DNA from: a virus
Direction: 5' to 3' (one strand)
DNA: 30,442 nt
Virus record (IMG/VR): IMGVR_UViG_3300031566_000249
Coordinates: 1-30,442 of that record
In this document: piece by piece, positions 1 to 12,837 of the stretch
Position numbering within the stretch: the stretch's first letter is position 1
How the letters are laid out: every line of letters begins with the position of its first letter
Made by a program: the position numbers and the translations under genes
Notes under the pieces: model-generated
What the model saw: the letters and a program-made list of their open reading frames with translations, nothing else
Told to the model about the DNA's origin: nothing
Databases searched by the model: none

Positions 1-868
1 AGGTGACCTCGGGCATGCCCTCTACCACAGGGACCTCTGTGCATGCGCCATTCGGGTGGTCTGGTATGATCTGGTTCAGGTTGTAGATCGTGCCGTCGTC
101 GGCGAGACATGCGGGGCAGACCCTTCCATTATGGGCCGCGAGCCGTTTCTGACCGATAACGACCCCGCTCTCCACGTACTGGTCTACGCTCGCCTGCCGA
201 TAGACTCGCATCTGCTCGCTGCGGGCGATGACCAGCGCCTTTTGCAAGCCCCCAGTCAAGGCGTCCCGCATTCTCGCGGCTGTCTCGCGTGGATTGCGTC
301 CTCGAGCGGTGCCCTCGATGAGCTCGTCCATCAGCGTGCGCCAGCCAATCACACCCTGGTCTGGCAGCATCCTGCGCCAGAGAAGCTCAGCCACTGGCCT
401 GCCGTCGGCGCAGATGCCGACCATGTGCTGGACAGCCTGAATGGGGAGCCGGTCGAATTGAGCGCCAACGCTTGGAAAGTAGCTCATCTGGATCGCTTGC
501 GCGGATTGCCTGAGTCCCAGTTCGACCATCGCTTGCTGGCCGTATGTGATCGTCTGGCCTGCCCAGCCGGCGTAGTCATGGATCTCGCGCTGCGCCTGAG
601 CTTGGAGGTGCTTGTATCGCTCGAGCCGATAGACCTTGGCGGGGCTGATGGATTGCCCAGCCTCTCGTGCCTCGCTCATCTCTCGCGCCAGCAGATTGAT
701 GTCGGCGTCTAGAGACCGCTCCACGGTCAGCCAGCGCTTGGCCATCTCCTGCATCTGGACGTGTTGCCGGGCGAGCACGCCCTCCTTGAACTCGCGCATG
801 GCGGCCACAACGGCTGCCTCGGGCGGAGAGGGGAGTAGCGCGGAGAGATGCAGGTACGACTCCGTCAC
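1..868 (-). CDS. Minor head protein, Mu gpF / SPP1 gp7-like (partial, C-terminus off left edge)
   Basis: The frame is open from a GTG at 868 to the window edge (289 codons visible), so the C-terminus is missing. The start is set by an AAGGGGAG ribosome site about eight bases upstream and lies one base after the stop of the preceding small gene. The N-terminal half is helical and charged. The visible C-terminal part has an arrangement typical of phage head morphogenesis proteins of the Mu gpF / SPP1 gp7 type: IARSEQMRVYRQA, then a possible metal-binding segment CPACLADDG and a later HPNGAC. Such proteins enter the procapsid with the portal. The portal gene lies upstream in the same operon, but four surface-type genes intervene, which is unusual. 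The family call is from motif recognition only. Confidence 0.8.
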   Translation of the reverse strand, partial: MTESYLHLSALLPSPPEAAVVAAMREFKEGVLARQHVQMQEMAKRWLTVERSLDADINLLAREMSEAREAGQSISPAKVYRLERYKHLQAQAQREIHDYAGWAGQTITYGQQAMVELGLRQSAQAIQMSYFPSVGAQFDRLPIQAVQHMVGICADGRPVAELLWRRMLPDQGVIGWRTLMDELIEGTARGRNPRETAARMRDALTGGLQKALVIARSEQMRVYRQASVDQYVESGVVIGQKRLAAHNGRVCPACLADDGTIYNLNQIIPDHPNGACTEVPVVEGMPEVT

Positions 869-869
869 G

Positions 870-1037
870 TCAGCTCCCCTTGTATCCAGCGGCATAGGCG
901 GCCCGACCCTGCGCCTCCGCCTTCAGGCGGGCCTGCGCCTTGCTGCGCAGGCTGCCCGCGGTGTACGTGTAGCACTTGCCTGATTCTCCCCAGCGATACC
1001 CGCGCTTACCGTCCTGTTGGCATGCTTGTACTGGCAT
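870..1037 (-). CDS. Small basic phage protein, 55 aa
   Basis: Begins MPVQACQQDGKRGYRWGES and continues through KCYTYT to an Arg/Lys/Ala-rich helical tail. The pattern of a short Cys-containing, glycine-rich start followed by GESGKCYTYT is one I have seen in small uncharacterised phage proteins near head genes; I know no function. The ATG at 1037 is preceded by AGGAG about 13 bases upstream. A longer GTG-started form (from 1103) has no ribosome site and adds an arginine-rich stretch that looks non-coding. It ends one base before the minor head gene, so the two are probably translationally coupled. Confidence 0.65.
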   Translation of the reverse strand: MPVQACQQDGKRGYRWGESGKCYTYTAGSLRSKAQARLKAEAQGRAAYAAGYKGS

Positions 1038-1148
1038 CGCAACCACTCGTCTCCTATGTCTTGAGTTAGGGCCGTACCGAGACCGAACCTTCCCGCCCGC
1101 CAAACCGAGAAAGCCGGTCCCGGCACGACCGCCATGGCTGGCCGCCAG

Positions 1149-1469
1149 TTATCCGGTTGAAGGAGAATCCGGGGAACTGGCCGTATCGTCAGACAACTCG
1201 TGCCCTTCTTTCTCCAACACGAAGTTTATCATGGCTTGTCTCTTCTCGGTATCTGTGAGTCCAGCGGCTGTTTTGCCTATTGAAAGGGCATAGGCAGCAC
1301 AACAGGAAGCCACGTATTGCGGGCTAGTCATCAGAGCCTGAAATTCCGCATCCAGGATTCTCGCTGGTTTCTGCTGCGCAAGTTGCTCCACGAATGCCTC
1401 AACAGCCACCTTTGCCGCAATACCCTGAGCAGCAGATAAGGCTGCTCGTCTCAACTCACTGTCTGCCAT
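1149..1469 (-). CDS. Hypothetical helical protein, 106 aa
   Basis: Starts MADSELRRAALSAAQGIAAK; mostly alpha-helical, alanine-rich, with an acidic Ser/Asp/Pro tail. No signal peptide, membrane segment or known domain is recognised. The ATG at 1469 has GGAGGAGG about nine bases upstream; a TTG three codons earlier lies inside that site and is unlikely to be used. It overlaps the end of the upstream 71-aa gene (stop near 1475) only through its ribosome site. Its position among head genes suggests a virion or assembly role, but the sequence does not show one. The 110 bases between it and the next gene hold nothing I can identify. Confidence 0.6.
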   Translation of the reverse strand: MADSELRRAALSAAQGIAAKVAVEAFVEQLAQQKPARILDAEFQALMTSPQYVASCCAAYALSIGKTAAGLTDTEKRQAMINFVLEKEGHELSDDTASSPDSPSTG

Positions 1470-1474
1470 CCCCC

Positions 1475-1690
1475 TCAATCCTCCTCCATCATCCGTCGTG
1501 CGGCGGCGTCTACGGGCTCGTAGCTGGCACGGAAGATGTCATCGCCGCACGGGTATCGCTCGCCCGCGAGTCCAGTGATCAACCAGTCCCCTGGGTACCC
1601 TTTCAGCGTGCCCTCCCGGGTCTTGATCGTCACCTTTTGCTTGATTCGCACTGCGTCGATGATCACCGGCTTCTTGCGGAATCGTGCCAT
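1475..1690 (-). CDS. Small conserved phage protein of the MARFRKKPV...PGDWLITG type, 71 aa
   Basis: The protein opens MARFRKKPVIIDAVRI, has a central TREGTLKGYPGDWLITG and then GERYPCGDDIFRASYEPV. This arrangement (basic start, PGDxxxTG turn, YPCxxDIF, xTYE end) is a very common small phage protein family of unknown function, related in motif to the PGDYG group. The second ATG (1690) is chosen because GAGGGG stands six bases before it, while the first ATG (1696) directly abuts that site. It sits between the structural cassette and two other small genes in one operon. Confidence 0.75.
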   Translation of the reverse strand: MARFRKKPVIIDAVRIKQKVTIKTREGTLKGYPGDWLITGLAGERYPCGDDIFRASYEPVDAAARRMMEED

Positions 1691-1704
1691 TGGCATCCCC
1701 TCGC

Positions 1705-2454
1705 CTAAGCGCTCGTCGCGCGCGTAACGTCGCTTGTCACCCTCACAGAACTCTCTGTAAGCGTTGTGATCATAGCGCCTATGAGAACCTGGACGTCGTA
1801 TGTGAGCGTCGTGCCGCTCTCAAGCTTGGCTGTCTCGACTGCTGCGAGCACGATCGTGATATCGCCGGCGTCCTCGTCATCCACCGTGATAGACCCATTC
1901 CCAGGGGTGCCCGCTTCTGCGCTGTTCAGGTAGAGCAGCCCACCAGTCTCGGTTATCTGTATGGTCGCCTTGGTATCTGGATAGCTCTCTGATGCTTTGG
2001 CTGTGAGCCAGAGATGCGTCCTGCCGGCGAGGCTCCCCAGACCAGTGAGCGAGACAGACAGATCGTCGCCACGATGGATCGTGATGCGACTACCCTCCAG
2101 CGCCGCCTGAACCTCAGCCGCTGTCTGGGTCAGTGTTCTCGTCGCATAGCCCCAGATCGCCGTGGGATGATCGGTCATCGGGTCTTGCTGCACCGAAAAG
2201 TTCGAGTCGAGGGTCTCCGAGCCTGTATAGACAGCCTTGGCAAAGTAGTCGTATGTGTGAGAGTCGGCGTCGGCATACTCTTTGGCATAGTGGCCGACAG
2301 TGCCAATCTCGGCAGTCGGGTGCTCCCCATCCCAGATTGTCGTGACTGTGCCCGTCGTCTTTGCCCTGGCATAGAGGTAGATCTCTATGTCAGTCAATGT
2401 CAGTCCTGTCGCGGGTTCACCATCGCTCTTTGTGAACAGTGCCGAGAATATCAT
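1705..2454 (-). CDS. Beta-rich virion surface or baseplate-like protein, 249 aa
   Basis: The N-terminal segment (residues 1-90) begins MIFSALFTKSDGEPATGLTL and has the alternating beta pattern of domains at the N-termini of phage appendage proteins. The C-terminal segment (about 125-245) starts ITIHRGDDLSVSLTGLGSL and has an Ig- or BppU-like rhythm, with strands separated by TKATIQIT and TYDVQVLI. No catalytic motif is seen. It is preceded by AAGGGGGT and follows the collagen-like fibre gene by nine bases. Context suggests it belongs with the fibre as an anchoring or decoration protein on head or baseplate. The family is not certain. Confidence 0.6.
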   Translation of the reverse strand: MIFSALFTKSDGEPATGLTLTDIEIYLYARAKTTGTVTTIWDGEHPTAEIGTVGHYAKEYADADSHTYDYFAKAVYTGSETLDSNFSVQQDPMTDHPTAIWGYATRTLTQTAAEVQAALEGSRITIHRGDDLSVSLTGLGSLAGRTHLWLTAKASESYPDTKATIQITETGGLLYLNSAEAGTPGNGSITVDDEDAGDITIVLAAVETAKLESGTTLTYDVQVLIGAMITTLTESSVRVTSDVTRATSA

Positions 2455-2463
2455 GATACCCCC

Positions 2464-6135
<3,672 letters not shown>

Positions 6136-6136
<1 letters not shown>

Positions 6137-7563
6137 CAGTACACCATCAGTCCTGCATAGGCCGCTGGGTGTCGGGGTATGCGTTCGCCGCCCGCCGTGT
6201 ACTCGATGTGGAGCTTGGCAGCCTTGGCAGAGTCACCGCTCCAATCAACAGATTGTCCGAACCCAGCCGCCTGTGCGTCAACTCCAATAATAGTGATGGA
6301 CGCAGATCCGAAGCCTAGGCGATTAACTACCTCCTGGATGATGCCGTCGAAGGAGTTTGCAGGGCTAATGATGTAGGCACTTGTACTTAGGGTCGCTTCC
6401 CAAGCATAGCTTGCATCTGTCTTCGGTAGGCCGTCAATGTCGCTGCTTTCAGGCACACTCCCATTGTCTGCGTCTTCTGCATAGAATACACAGTCCAGCA
6501 ATGTATAGCTTCCTGACGCCCCATATAGAGAGAACTGAGCATTGGTGATTTCCGTCTCTGGGTCTATGGTGATGCCCGTAAAACGCTGGGCTGTAACCAG
6601 AGTGCTTCCATCACCCCAACAGTGATATAGATACGCCCTATCTGTTCGCTCGGCACCACCATATGAATAACAATCATCTGCATCTGCCCCTACAATCTCA
6701 TCAATGTCAGGGTCAAAGATGATAGTGCCTTCAGGTAGAGCATTGAGAGCAAGAACGGGTGCCCCTACAAGGAGATAGTGCTGGCCGCCTACCTTGACGA
6801 ACCGCTTGCGCAGAGGAACTTGAACCTCTGTGTCATCCTCGGCCCATGCCCTGCTTGCTGGCAACGCAGTGACAATCTCGCCCTCGTGATTCTTGAGATA
6901 CAGTCTGGCCTGTCTCTCAAAGTCCGTATCGTAGTCTATGTCGCCGTCATCGTCGGCCAGCCCTGGCACCTGGCCCCAATCCACCTCATAGACCAGAACC
7001 AGATACGTGTCAGCAGCGGGATACGGTGGCGAAGGCATAGCGTTTCTAGCCGCCTGTGAGACCTTTATCTCCTCGTGCAACCTGTCGCCCGATACGTGAA
7101 CCTCAAAGTCCACGCCAGGGAAGAGGTTGGCCCAGGTGAGCTTGCCCAGAGGATTTGCTAGGAGATTGTTACCATGTTCAATGGTTTCCACAGTTGGTGT
7201 AGTGTAACTGGCTGTACGAATTGTCTCGAACTCCTTAGTGGCTATGTTAAGGTACGCTATGCGCTCTAAACGAAAACCTATGCCCACGCCCTGCTTCTCG
7301 GCAGCGAACCACCCGCCGTTCCGCACCAGGAACCGCCAGTGGCTCTTCTGCATCTCCCAGTCCCAGCCGGGCTCATCGGTGGGCACTATGCGCGGGTCAA
7401 CCTCCAGCCAGTCGCCAGAGCCTTCCGTCTCCTCATAGTGCAGGGACGTGCCGACGATGCCGTCCCAACTGAAGCTGTTGGTCGGCTGGTCGTCCTCGTA
7501 CAGCCGCTTCGTCTTGGACGTGCGGTTTCGTCTGGCTAGGACTTCACGCCACTCTTTAGCCAC
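6136..7563 (-). CDS. Beta-rich structural protein with DNRLRE-like C-terminal domain, 475 aa
   Basis: The start is a GTG at 7563 with GCGAGG seven bases upstream, inside the end of the portal gene (eight-base overlap). The N-terminal 300 residues are beta-rich with many Trp/Tyr and acidic residues (GDWLEVDPRIVPTDEPGWDW; LEEDDTEV-type runs near the middle). Residues about 320-460 (ITNAQFSLYGASGSYTLLDC, SFDGIIQEVVNRLGFGS, AAKLHIEYTAG) resemble the DNRLRE/CBM-like jelly roll found in phage and cell-surface proteins. No signal peptide. As first gene of the cassette with the glycosyltransferase and fibre, it may be a virion decoration or carbohydrate-binding protein. Function is inferred from fold resemblance only. 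Confidence 0.6.
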
Positions 7564-8947
7564 GATTTACCTCGCCATCTTCCTCTTCCGTCTCCTCCGG
7601 CTCTTCGCCTTCGCCCTGGGCAAACCGGCGTTGTGCTTCCACCATAGCCAGGGCTAGCGTAGTCTGCTTTTGCGCTTCCTCGTCCGCTTTGTCCGTCGCC
7701 AACTGCTGCAACTCTTCTTCGCTCCACCCTTCCCGACGCAAGGCAGTGACAAGAGGCAGTTTCTCCTCCGAGCTCAGTTGTCGGATCTCGGCCTGAGTCT
7801 TGGGCTGTACCGTCTCGGGCTTGGCAAAGGTGACGACGATTGAGTTCGGCTCGACCGGCGTCCCCGCCAACTCTAACAGGAAGGCAGCCAGTTGACGCCA
7901 GACGCTAGTGAACCGCTTGATGTAAGTCGCACACTTCTTGTTCAGCGGAGCCTCCAAGGCCATGAGCGCCTCACCAGATAGATCTGCTCCCTTGCCGAAA
8001 AAGTAGTGGTGAGGGGTGCGGCTAATCGCGCTGACTGCGTTCACCAGGTCGTCGATAGCGTCAAGGAAGTTCTGGAGAGGCGTAGCCGACAAGGATCCCA
8101 CGGAGGCAGCTTGTCCCGCTTCATCCCCAGCAGGGATCTGCCATATAGAGCCAGGAATGTTTGCGAGTGTTTTGCTGAGATCGTCATCGGTGTTGCTGAT
8201 GATATAACGCTGTAGGTATGCCCCGCACTCGGCGCTGACCATCATATCAGCCAGGAGCTTGTTGATCGCGGCCTGGAGCGGCGTGATGTTCTCGAGCTCA
8301 GAAATGCAGGCTCGACGCTCCCGCTGGAAGTGAAAGACTGGGACCTTTCCCATTGCATTGACAAGAGGTGCCGCGTCCATCATCACGAACGACTTGTAGC
8401 TACGCGGCACTCCCGCCTTGCTGGTTCTGTACCGCTCGAAGCGATCAGGATAGTAGAGATTGATGCGTCTGAAGCCATCCTCCTCTGTCCAGATCTTTGC
8501 GGCCCAGAGCTTTTTTCGAGGATTGTCTGGGTCGTACTGTACGCAAACGCAATCCGAGCTCACGTAGTAGGCCTCGACGTGCTCGTCTTCGTCGTTCCGC
8601 CAGGCGATGACAAAAGCCTCGCCTGTGACCAGGGCCGCTCGATGCACGTCTTCCTCGTCCAGGTCCAACTCCGTGCTTTGCCAGAGGTCTGTCAACTCCT
8701 TAGAGAGTGCTTTGTTGTCAGTGACGGCGACGCTGGTCAGCTCTAGGCGCTCGACAATCGAATCGACGATCACTCCACACCAATTCTGAATGAACTTGCT
8801 CTTGATGTTGCGGAAGATCTTTCGCAGGCGTGCCGTCGAATACTCGAGCGGGTGGTCGCCGTCGTAATAGTGCCAGAGCAGGGAGTACGGAGCCTGCTTC
8901 GCTATCAGAGCTTTGTAAGCCTTCTCGAGATCAGGGTTCTCGGCCAT
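7556..8947 (-). CDS. Portal protein, SPP1 gp6-like, 463 aa
   Basis: Length and architecture match the Phage_prot_Gp6 portal family, whose dodecamer forms the DNA entry vertex of the head. Diagnostic stretches are LLWHYYDGDHPLEYS near residue 22, FIQNWCGVIVDSIVERL around 52, LVTGEAFVIAWRNDEDEHVE around 106, and a C-terminal stem region with GKGADLSGEALMALEAPLNKK near 320. The C-terminus is an acidic Glu-rich tail. The gene starts three bases after the terminase stop, the usual terminase-portal order, with GGGAG about ten bases before the ATG. No odd residues seen. Confidence 0.92.
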   Translation of the reverse strand: MAENPDLEKAYKALIAKQAPYSLLWHYYDGDHPLEYSTARLRKIFRNIKSKFIQNWCGVIVDSIVERLELTSVAVTDNKALSKELTDLWQSTELDLDEEDVHRAALVTGEAFVIAWRNDEDEHVEAYYVSSDCVCVQYDPDNPRKKLWAAKIWTEEDGFRRINLYYPDRFERYRTSKAGVPRSYKSFVMMDAAPLVNAMGKVPVFHFQRERRACISELENITPLQAAINKLLADMMVSAECGAYLQRYIISNTDDDLSKTLANIPGSIWQIPAGDEAGQAASVGSLSATPLQNFLDAIDDLVNAVSAISRTPHHYFFGKGADLSGEALMALEAPLNKKCATYIKRFTSVWRQLAAFLLELAGTPVEPNSIVVTFAKPETVQPKTQAEIRQLSSEEKLPLVTALRREGWSEEELQQLATDKADEEAQKQTTLALAMVEAQRRFAQGEGEEPEETEEEDGEVNRG

Positions 8948-8950
8948 GAA

Positions 8951-11365
8951 TCACAACTCCCAACTCCGAGCCTTCTTCTCGACTCGGGTCATTCCTGCGA
9001 CGACGTATCTGAGACCGTCAAGTCGGTGAAAGTCATTCTTGTTCCTGATCTGCTCGGTCGGCTCCCCGCTGTCGTCTAGCACGCGGCCGTAGGTGCCGAG
9101 CTCGTCCCGTATGCCAGTGCATGTACTGAACACAAACAGGCGTTGCTGCTTGAATAGGGCAATCACCCGATCGATGCCAGGCTCGACCGAGGCTATCGGT
9201 GGCCGTTGGACCCGAATGCCTGCCTGGGCCCAATCCCATCGCTCTTGCTGTTCAGAGGGCGCGCCGCCCCACCAACCATCGACCTGGTCAGCGTGGTCAT
9301 GCTTCAGCGCGGCCCAGACATGCTCCCTGGTACTCTTGTTGCCCCGCAGCGGGTCGTCGATGATGTAGTAGCTCAGCTCGCCACGGAGGTCTGGCTCTGG
9401 ATCCTCCGCCACCCAGATGAGCGCGTTGTTTATGGCCCCGTAGTCGATGCCCACAAAGCAACGCCAGTTGTCAGGGATGGGGAAGGGCTGGACCATGTGC
9501 GTGCGATCTTCGTAGGCCTTGTAGATCAGGCTGGCCGGCCGGGCATAGTCGCCCTCGTAGAACATACTGAACTTCCAGGCGGGCAGTCTCAGCCTGGCCT
9601 GCTCGAACTCCTCACGAGGGAAGGCCGGATTGGCGACACTGGCGAACTGAATCACGTCTATGTGCTTGGCCCCAGCCTTCCAGGGATCGAATATCTGCGT
9701 CTTGAGCCAGCCCAGGTTGTAGAGGGTAGTGGTGCCCAGGACGCGGCCTTGATTGAGAGAGAGCCTTCGCAAGACAGCTTCCCAGGCCTCGACGCGAAAG
9801 TCGTCTTGACCAACCTCATCGAGCCAAGCCCCCTTGGCTGTCGCAGCTTCGAGTCCTCCTGGAGCGGCCGCCGACCGAAGGATGATACGCGCCCACATGG
9901 GATCGTTCTGGGTTTTGGCCCAGAACTCACCCGTGGCTGGGTCTCGCAACTCCATCACCTTATCTCCTGCCCAATACCGACCAATGCCCAGTGCGAACTC
10001 GAACACAGACCGCATCTCGGGAAGCATCTTGAGCTTGAACAGATCGAATGTAGACGTGACCGCGAGATAGTCGCCAGGCCCACAGTGATTGATCTCCCGA
10101 TTCAGCCACCAAGGGCCAAACGAGGTGTTGTGTGTCGGGACATAGTCTCGCCCAACCAGATACAGGTGATGCGGCCCGTCCACCGCGATACATCTGCAGG
10201 GCGTCGTATTTACCGGCTCGACTGTGGCAACGAACCGCCTTCGAGTATCCGGTCGTATCGCCGTGGGCAGACGCTCCGCCTTGCGCCGCAAACTGCACAC
10301 CGGCATCGTGGTCATAAACCCCACACGGTACTTGGCCCCACAGTCTTTCCCATTGTACGTCGTCCATCCCTGACCGATCCGCGCCTTGATCCCTAGACTG
10401 CGTGCCAGCTCTAGCACGTTCTTTGCCAATCGCTCATTCGTGGATGTGAACTCACACCTGCCGTCCTCTGCGATAAACCCATCTGTATCCATCAAGCCCT
10501 GCAGCAGCACCAGACGCTGATGTACCGAGGCGGTCAGATACGATTCCGGAATGTGCTTGTCGCCCAGCACGCCCAACTCACGCAATTTGGGCACAAGGCC
10601 ATCCGACAGGTAGCGGCCGTCCTCGCCTCGCGTGCGCTCTGCCTTCGATGCCGCAAGGTAGTATGTCAGCGCTCTCCCCTGATTGGCCCTCTCTCGCCCA
10701 ATCCCTACGGGCACGCCTTCAGAGCGAATGCGTTCCATCACCTCGGGGTCTGCACTCGTCATGCCAGATCCCGTGCTGGTGCCGTCTCCCAGCCATGCCC
10801 CCAGCGTATATGGCGGAATGGGCAAATCCCCCTGTGGGTATTGCACCGGCTCGGGTAGGTCGATCGAGTGATTGCGTCTCGCCTTGCCATCGCGAGCCGT
10901 CACGATTAGTGTGTCTCTGATCTCTCGCGTTGTCCTGACGCTGAAGCCCTCATCAGGCCTCACCTCTCGCCGTGCCGCATTCTTGCGCTGGCGAGCATTC
11001 TGCGTCAGCCAACGATGGTTCATATCCGCCACGATGCTTGAGCCATCGTCAAACGTCACGCGACACATCTCATGCTCGTATTGCGTTGGAGTAACAAACG
11101 TCACAACGCATGGCCTACCATCCTGCCCATACACCTCGTCGCCCACGCGCAAGCTGCCCATTTCCCTGAATCCCTTGGGCGTTGGGATCGGCGTGTTCAT
11201 CGGCAGCGCCTTGCCACCTTGCGTGCCGGCCAGCATAAAGATGAGCCGCCGCAGACTCGCCCAGGTAGCATCTTGCCCCTCATGCAGCGTGAGGATGATT
11301 CTGTTACCCTCACGCCTCCAGAGCTGAGGGGCGGCCTGCCCCGTCGCCGTCGCCGTCGCCAGCAT
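8951..11365 (-). CDS. terL: Large terminase subunit interrupted by an intein, 804-aa precursor
   Basis: The packaging motor ATPase-nuclease. With the ATG at 11365 (GAGGA eight bases upstream; a GTG at 11380 is also possible) the Walker A loop GTQGGK lies at residues 47-52, is broken by a 361-residue intein, and resumes TSFGPWW at 414. Walker B is GAWLDEVG near 514-517, followed by VLGTTTLYNLGW (coupling motif). The C-terminal RNase H-like nuclease shows VGIDYGAINNALIW (Asp near 641) and a final RLDGLRYVV. Without the intein the protein is about 443 residues, normal for the family. The start overlaps the end of the small terminase gene by about 56 bases. Packaging activity requires intein removal, because the ATP-binding loop is not continuous in the precursor. 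Confidence 0.95.
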   Translation of the reverse strand: MLATATATGQAAPQLWRREGNRIILTLHEGQDATWASLRRLIFMLAGTQGGKALPMNTPIPTPKGFREMGSLRVGDEVYGQDGRPCVVTFVTPTQYEHEMCRVTFDDGSSIVADMNHRWLTQNARQRKNAARREVRPDEGFSVRTTREIRDTLIVTARDGKARRNHSIDLPEPVQYPQGDLPIPPYTLGAWLGDGTSTGSGMTSADPEVMERIRSEGVPVGIGRERANQGRALTYYLAASKAERTRGEDGRYLSDGLVPKLRELGVLGDKHIPESYLTASVHQRLVLLQGLMDTDGFIAEDGRCEFTSTNERLAKNVLELARSLGIKARIGQGWTTYNGKDCGAKYRVGFMTTMPVCSLRRKAERLPTAIRPDTRRRFVATVEPVNTTPCRCIAVDGPHHLYLVGRDYVPTHNTSFGPWWLNREINHCGPGDYLAVTSTFDLFKLKMLPEMRSVFEFALGIGRYWAGDKVMELRDPATGEFWAKTQNDPMWARIILRSAAAPGGLEAATAKGAWLDEVGQDDFRVEAWEAVLRRLSLNQGRVLGTTTLYNLGWLKTQIFDPWKAGAKHIDVIQFASVANPAFPREEFEQARLRLPAWKFSMFYEGDYARPASLIYKAYEDRTHMVQPFPIPDNWRCFVGIDYGAINNALIWVAEDPEPDLRGELSYYIIDDPLRGNKSTREHVWAALKHDHADQVDGWWGGAPSEQQERWDWAQAGIRVQRPPIASVEPGIDRVIALFKQQRLFVFSTCTGIRDELGTYGRVLDDSGEPTEQIRNKNDFHRLDGLRYVVAGMTRVEKKARSWEL
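10127..11209 (-). mobile_element. Intein with LAGLIDADG homing endonuclease domain inside terL
   Basis: The 361-residue insert begins ALPMNTPIPTPKGF (block A, with Ala instead of Cys/Ser at position 1) and ends GPHHLYLVGRDYVPTHN, with the His-Asn dipeptide required for C-terminal cleavage and Thr as the +1 residue. Block B is visible as IVADMNHRWLT. Two dodecapeptide motifs, YTLGAWLGDGT and LLQGLMDTDG, mark a two-motif LAGLIDADG endonuclease. An Ala1 intein cannot make the usual N-terminal thioester; known class 2 inteins use direct attack by the +1 residue. Insertion right after the Walker A lysine is a classic conserved-site location. Confidence 0.95.
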
Positions 11366-11936
11366 TCTGTCCGTCCTCACCCTGCTTGTCCAATTTCTCC
11401 TTGGGTGCTGGTCGCCTCACTATGATCTCCGTTATGGGTATGGAGCCACCGTGGGGGCCGCTGTGCTGGAGACCCTCTATCGTCGCCGGCTCACCTCTGG
11501 CCACGCGCTCAATTCTGGTGGCCACATCCATGAGGCGAGTGGCCTCGGCGCTCGACAGCTCTTTTCCGATGAGACTTTGCAGCTTCACCGTCGCCTTTTG
11601 CTGGCCGAGCAATCCGAGCGCAGCTTGCCGGCGGTTCATGTCGGCTATCTCTTTGTTGTGTTCCTCAGTCCGGAGCCGCTCTTGATCCGCGTCCCAGTAG
11701 GGAACCCGGCGTTGCCATTCGTGGCGCCTGGACCATGTTCCGAGCGTGTACCAGTAGACCGTAGGCGACTTTTCTGTAGGCGCGTTGTCGGATACTTGTA
11801 GGATGTATCCCTCCAGGAGTGCCCGCAAACTGCGCCTTGGACCCATCCGGCAATAGTCCATGAACGCACGGTAAGCCGTCGGGGTCTCACGGGTCTCAAT
11901 GCTACGATCCCAGGGTTGTGGCTGTGGTAAGCCCAT
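11310..11936 (-). CDS. terS: Small terminase subunit-like protein, 208 aa
   Basis: The N-terminal part (ETPTAYRAFMDYCRMGPRRS, then YTLGTWSRRHEWQRRV around residue 65) has the helix-turn-helix feel of phage small terminases that recognise the packaging site: a 'stepwise' HTH followed by WSRRHEWQRR and YWDADQERLR. The middle is a long charged helix, as in oligomerising TerS cores. The C-terminus is low-complexity (Gly-Asp-Gly repeat) and overlaps the large terminase start. It begins by a one-base TGATG overlap with the upstream gene. Position directly before terL is the main support; sequence similarity is moderate. Confidence 0.75.
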   Translation of the reverse strand: MGLPQPQPWDRSIETRETPTAYRAFMDYCRMGPRRSLRALLEGYILQVSDNAPTEKSPTVYWYTLGTWSRRHEWQRRVPYWDADQERLRTEEHNKEIADMNRRQAALGLLGQQKATVKLQSLIGKELSSAEATRLMDVATRIERVARGEPATIEGLQHSGPHGGSIPITEIIVRRPAPKEKLDKQGEDGQNAGDGDGDGAGRPSALEA

Positions 11937-12837
11937 CAGTGCCCCGCCAGATAGTCAGCCGCTATGAGTTCCAACGCCTGCCAGGAGTGCTTCAACTCCT
12001 GATCCTTCTTGACTGCCTTCACAGCTTCCTTGATGACCGCCCCAGCCTCTTTGGGCACCCGAAGCCCGCCAAGCACCTCAGCCAGACTGACCCAATCTCC
12101 CTCCAACTCCTGCACCTCGCCGGTTTGCGCCACGTCCAAGCCCACCTTGGCCATGAGGGCAATGGCCATGTTTGCGCTGCGGACATCGTGAAACCGAGAG
12201 AACCCCTCGACAGCCTTGACGAAACGATCGAAGAGGTTCGTCTCGCCTACGGCCACCAGATCCTGCCGGCCAGGGATGGACTCGATGAGATCGGTGAACG
12301 TCTCGAGCTGGTCAGGCAGAAAGGCCAACGTCACCGTTTTCCACTGCAGGTCCAACTTGGGCGCCAGCAAGGCGTCCAGCTCCTTCTCGATCTCGGCTTG
12401 CAGCTCCTCAGGAAGGAACGCCTCCAGCTTGTCATCGATGTCCGTGATCTCCTGACTCAGTTGGGCCATCACCTGGAGGTCGCTGAACCCCACGATGTTG
12501 TTGTGGGCCAGGACCTTGGCCGCCACCGCCGACCTGGAGAGGCCCGATTCATCCAGGAGAATGATGATCCGCTCCAGCCCGCTCTCTCGCGCCGCCCCAT
12601 GATGCCGTACCCCATGAGCGTCGAGAACAGGGTGACGTCGCTCGCCTCGATCCGTCCGGGAGCAAAGCCCGCCTTCACCGCAAGCTGGGACATGGCCAGA
12701 GCACCGCAAGCAGGCTCAACGAATCGGGTGTAGCCGCGCCGGCGGGCTCGGGCGAAGAACTGCTGCAGGTACGCCCGAGTCGAGGGACGTAACGTTCCCA
12801 GAAACAGAGTGCCGACTTGTCGTCCGTAGATCGCCAT
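11936..12837 (-). CDS. Methylase-like protein split by a -1 frameshift
   Basis: Two overlapping frames appear to be one gene. From the ATG at 12837 the first frame reads MAIYGRQVGTLFLGTL, then RGYTRFVEPACGALAMSQLA and RIEASDVTLFSTLMGYGIMG, similar to the SAM-binding start of D12-class DNA adenine methylases (FVEPxxGxGA; ASDxxxF). After ATGGGG (12595-12600) good coding sequence continues only in the -1 frame as AARESGLERIIILLDESGL, on through helical sequence to a stop at 11936. The shift could be a programmed -1 slip at the G run (the Gly codon GGG can re-pair with GGG one base back), a natural mutation, or a sequencing error. I see no DPPY motif, so methylation activity is doubtful. The gene starts 16 bases after a tRNA. 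Confidence 0.55.

Noticed and set aside
1041-1148. Terminator-like GCCGGGACCGGC followed by TTTCT
   Set aside because: Stem is four pairs and the T run is interrupted.
9206-10396. Plus-strand frame of 396 codons opposite terL
   Set aside because: Shadow of the terminase and intein coding sequence.
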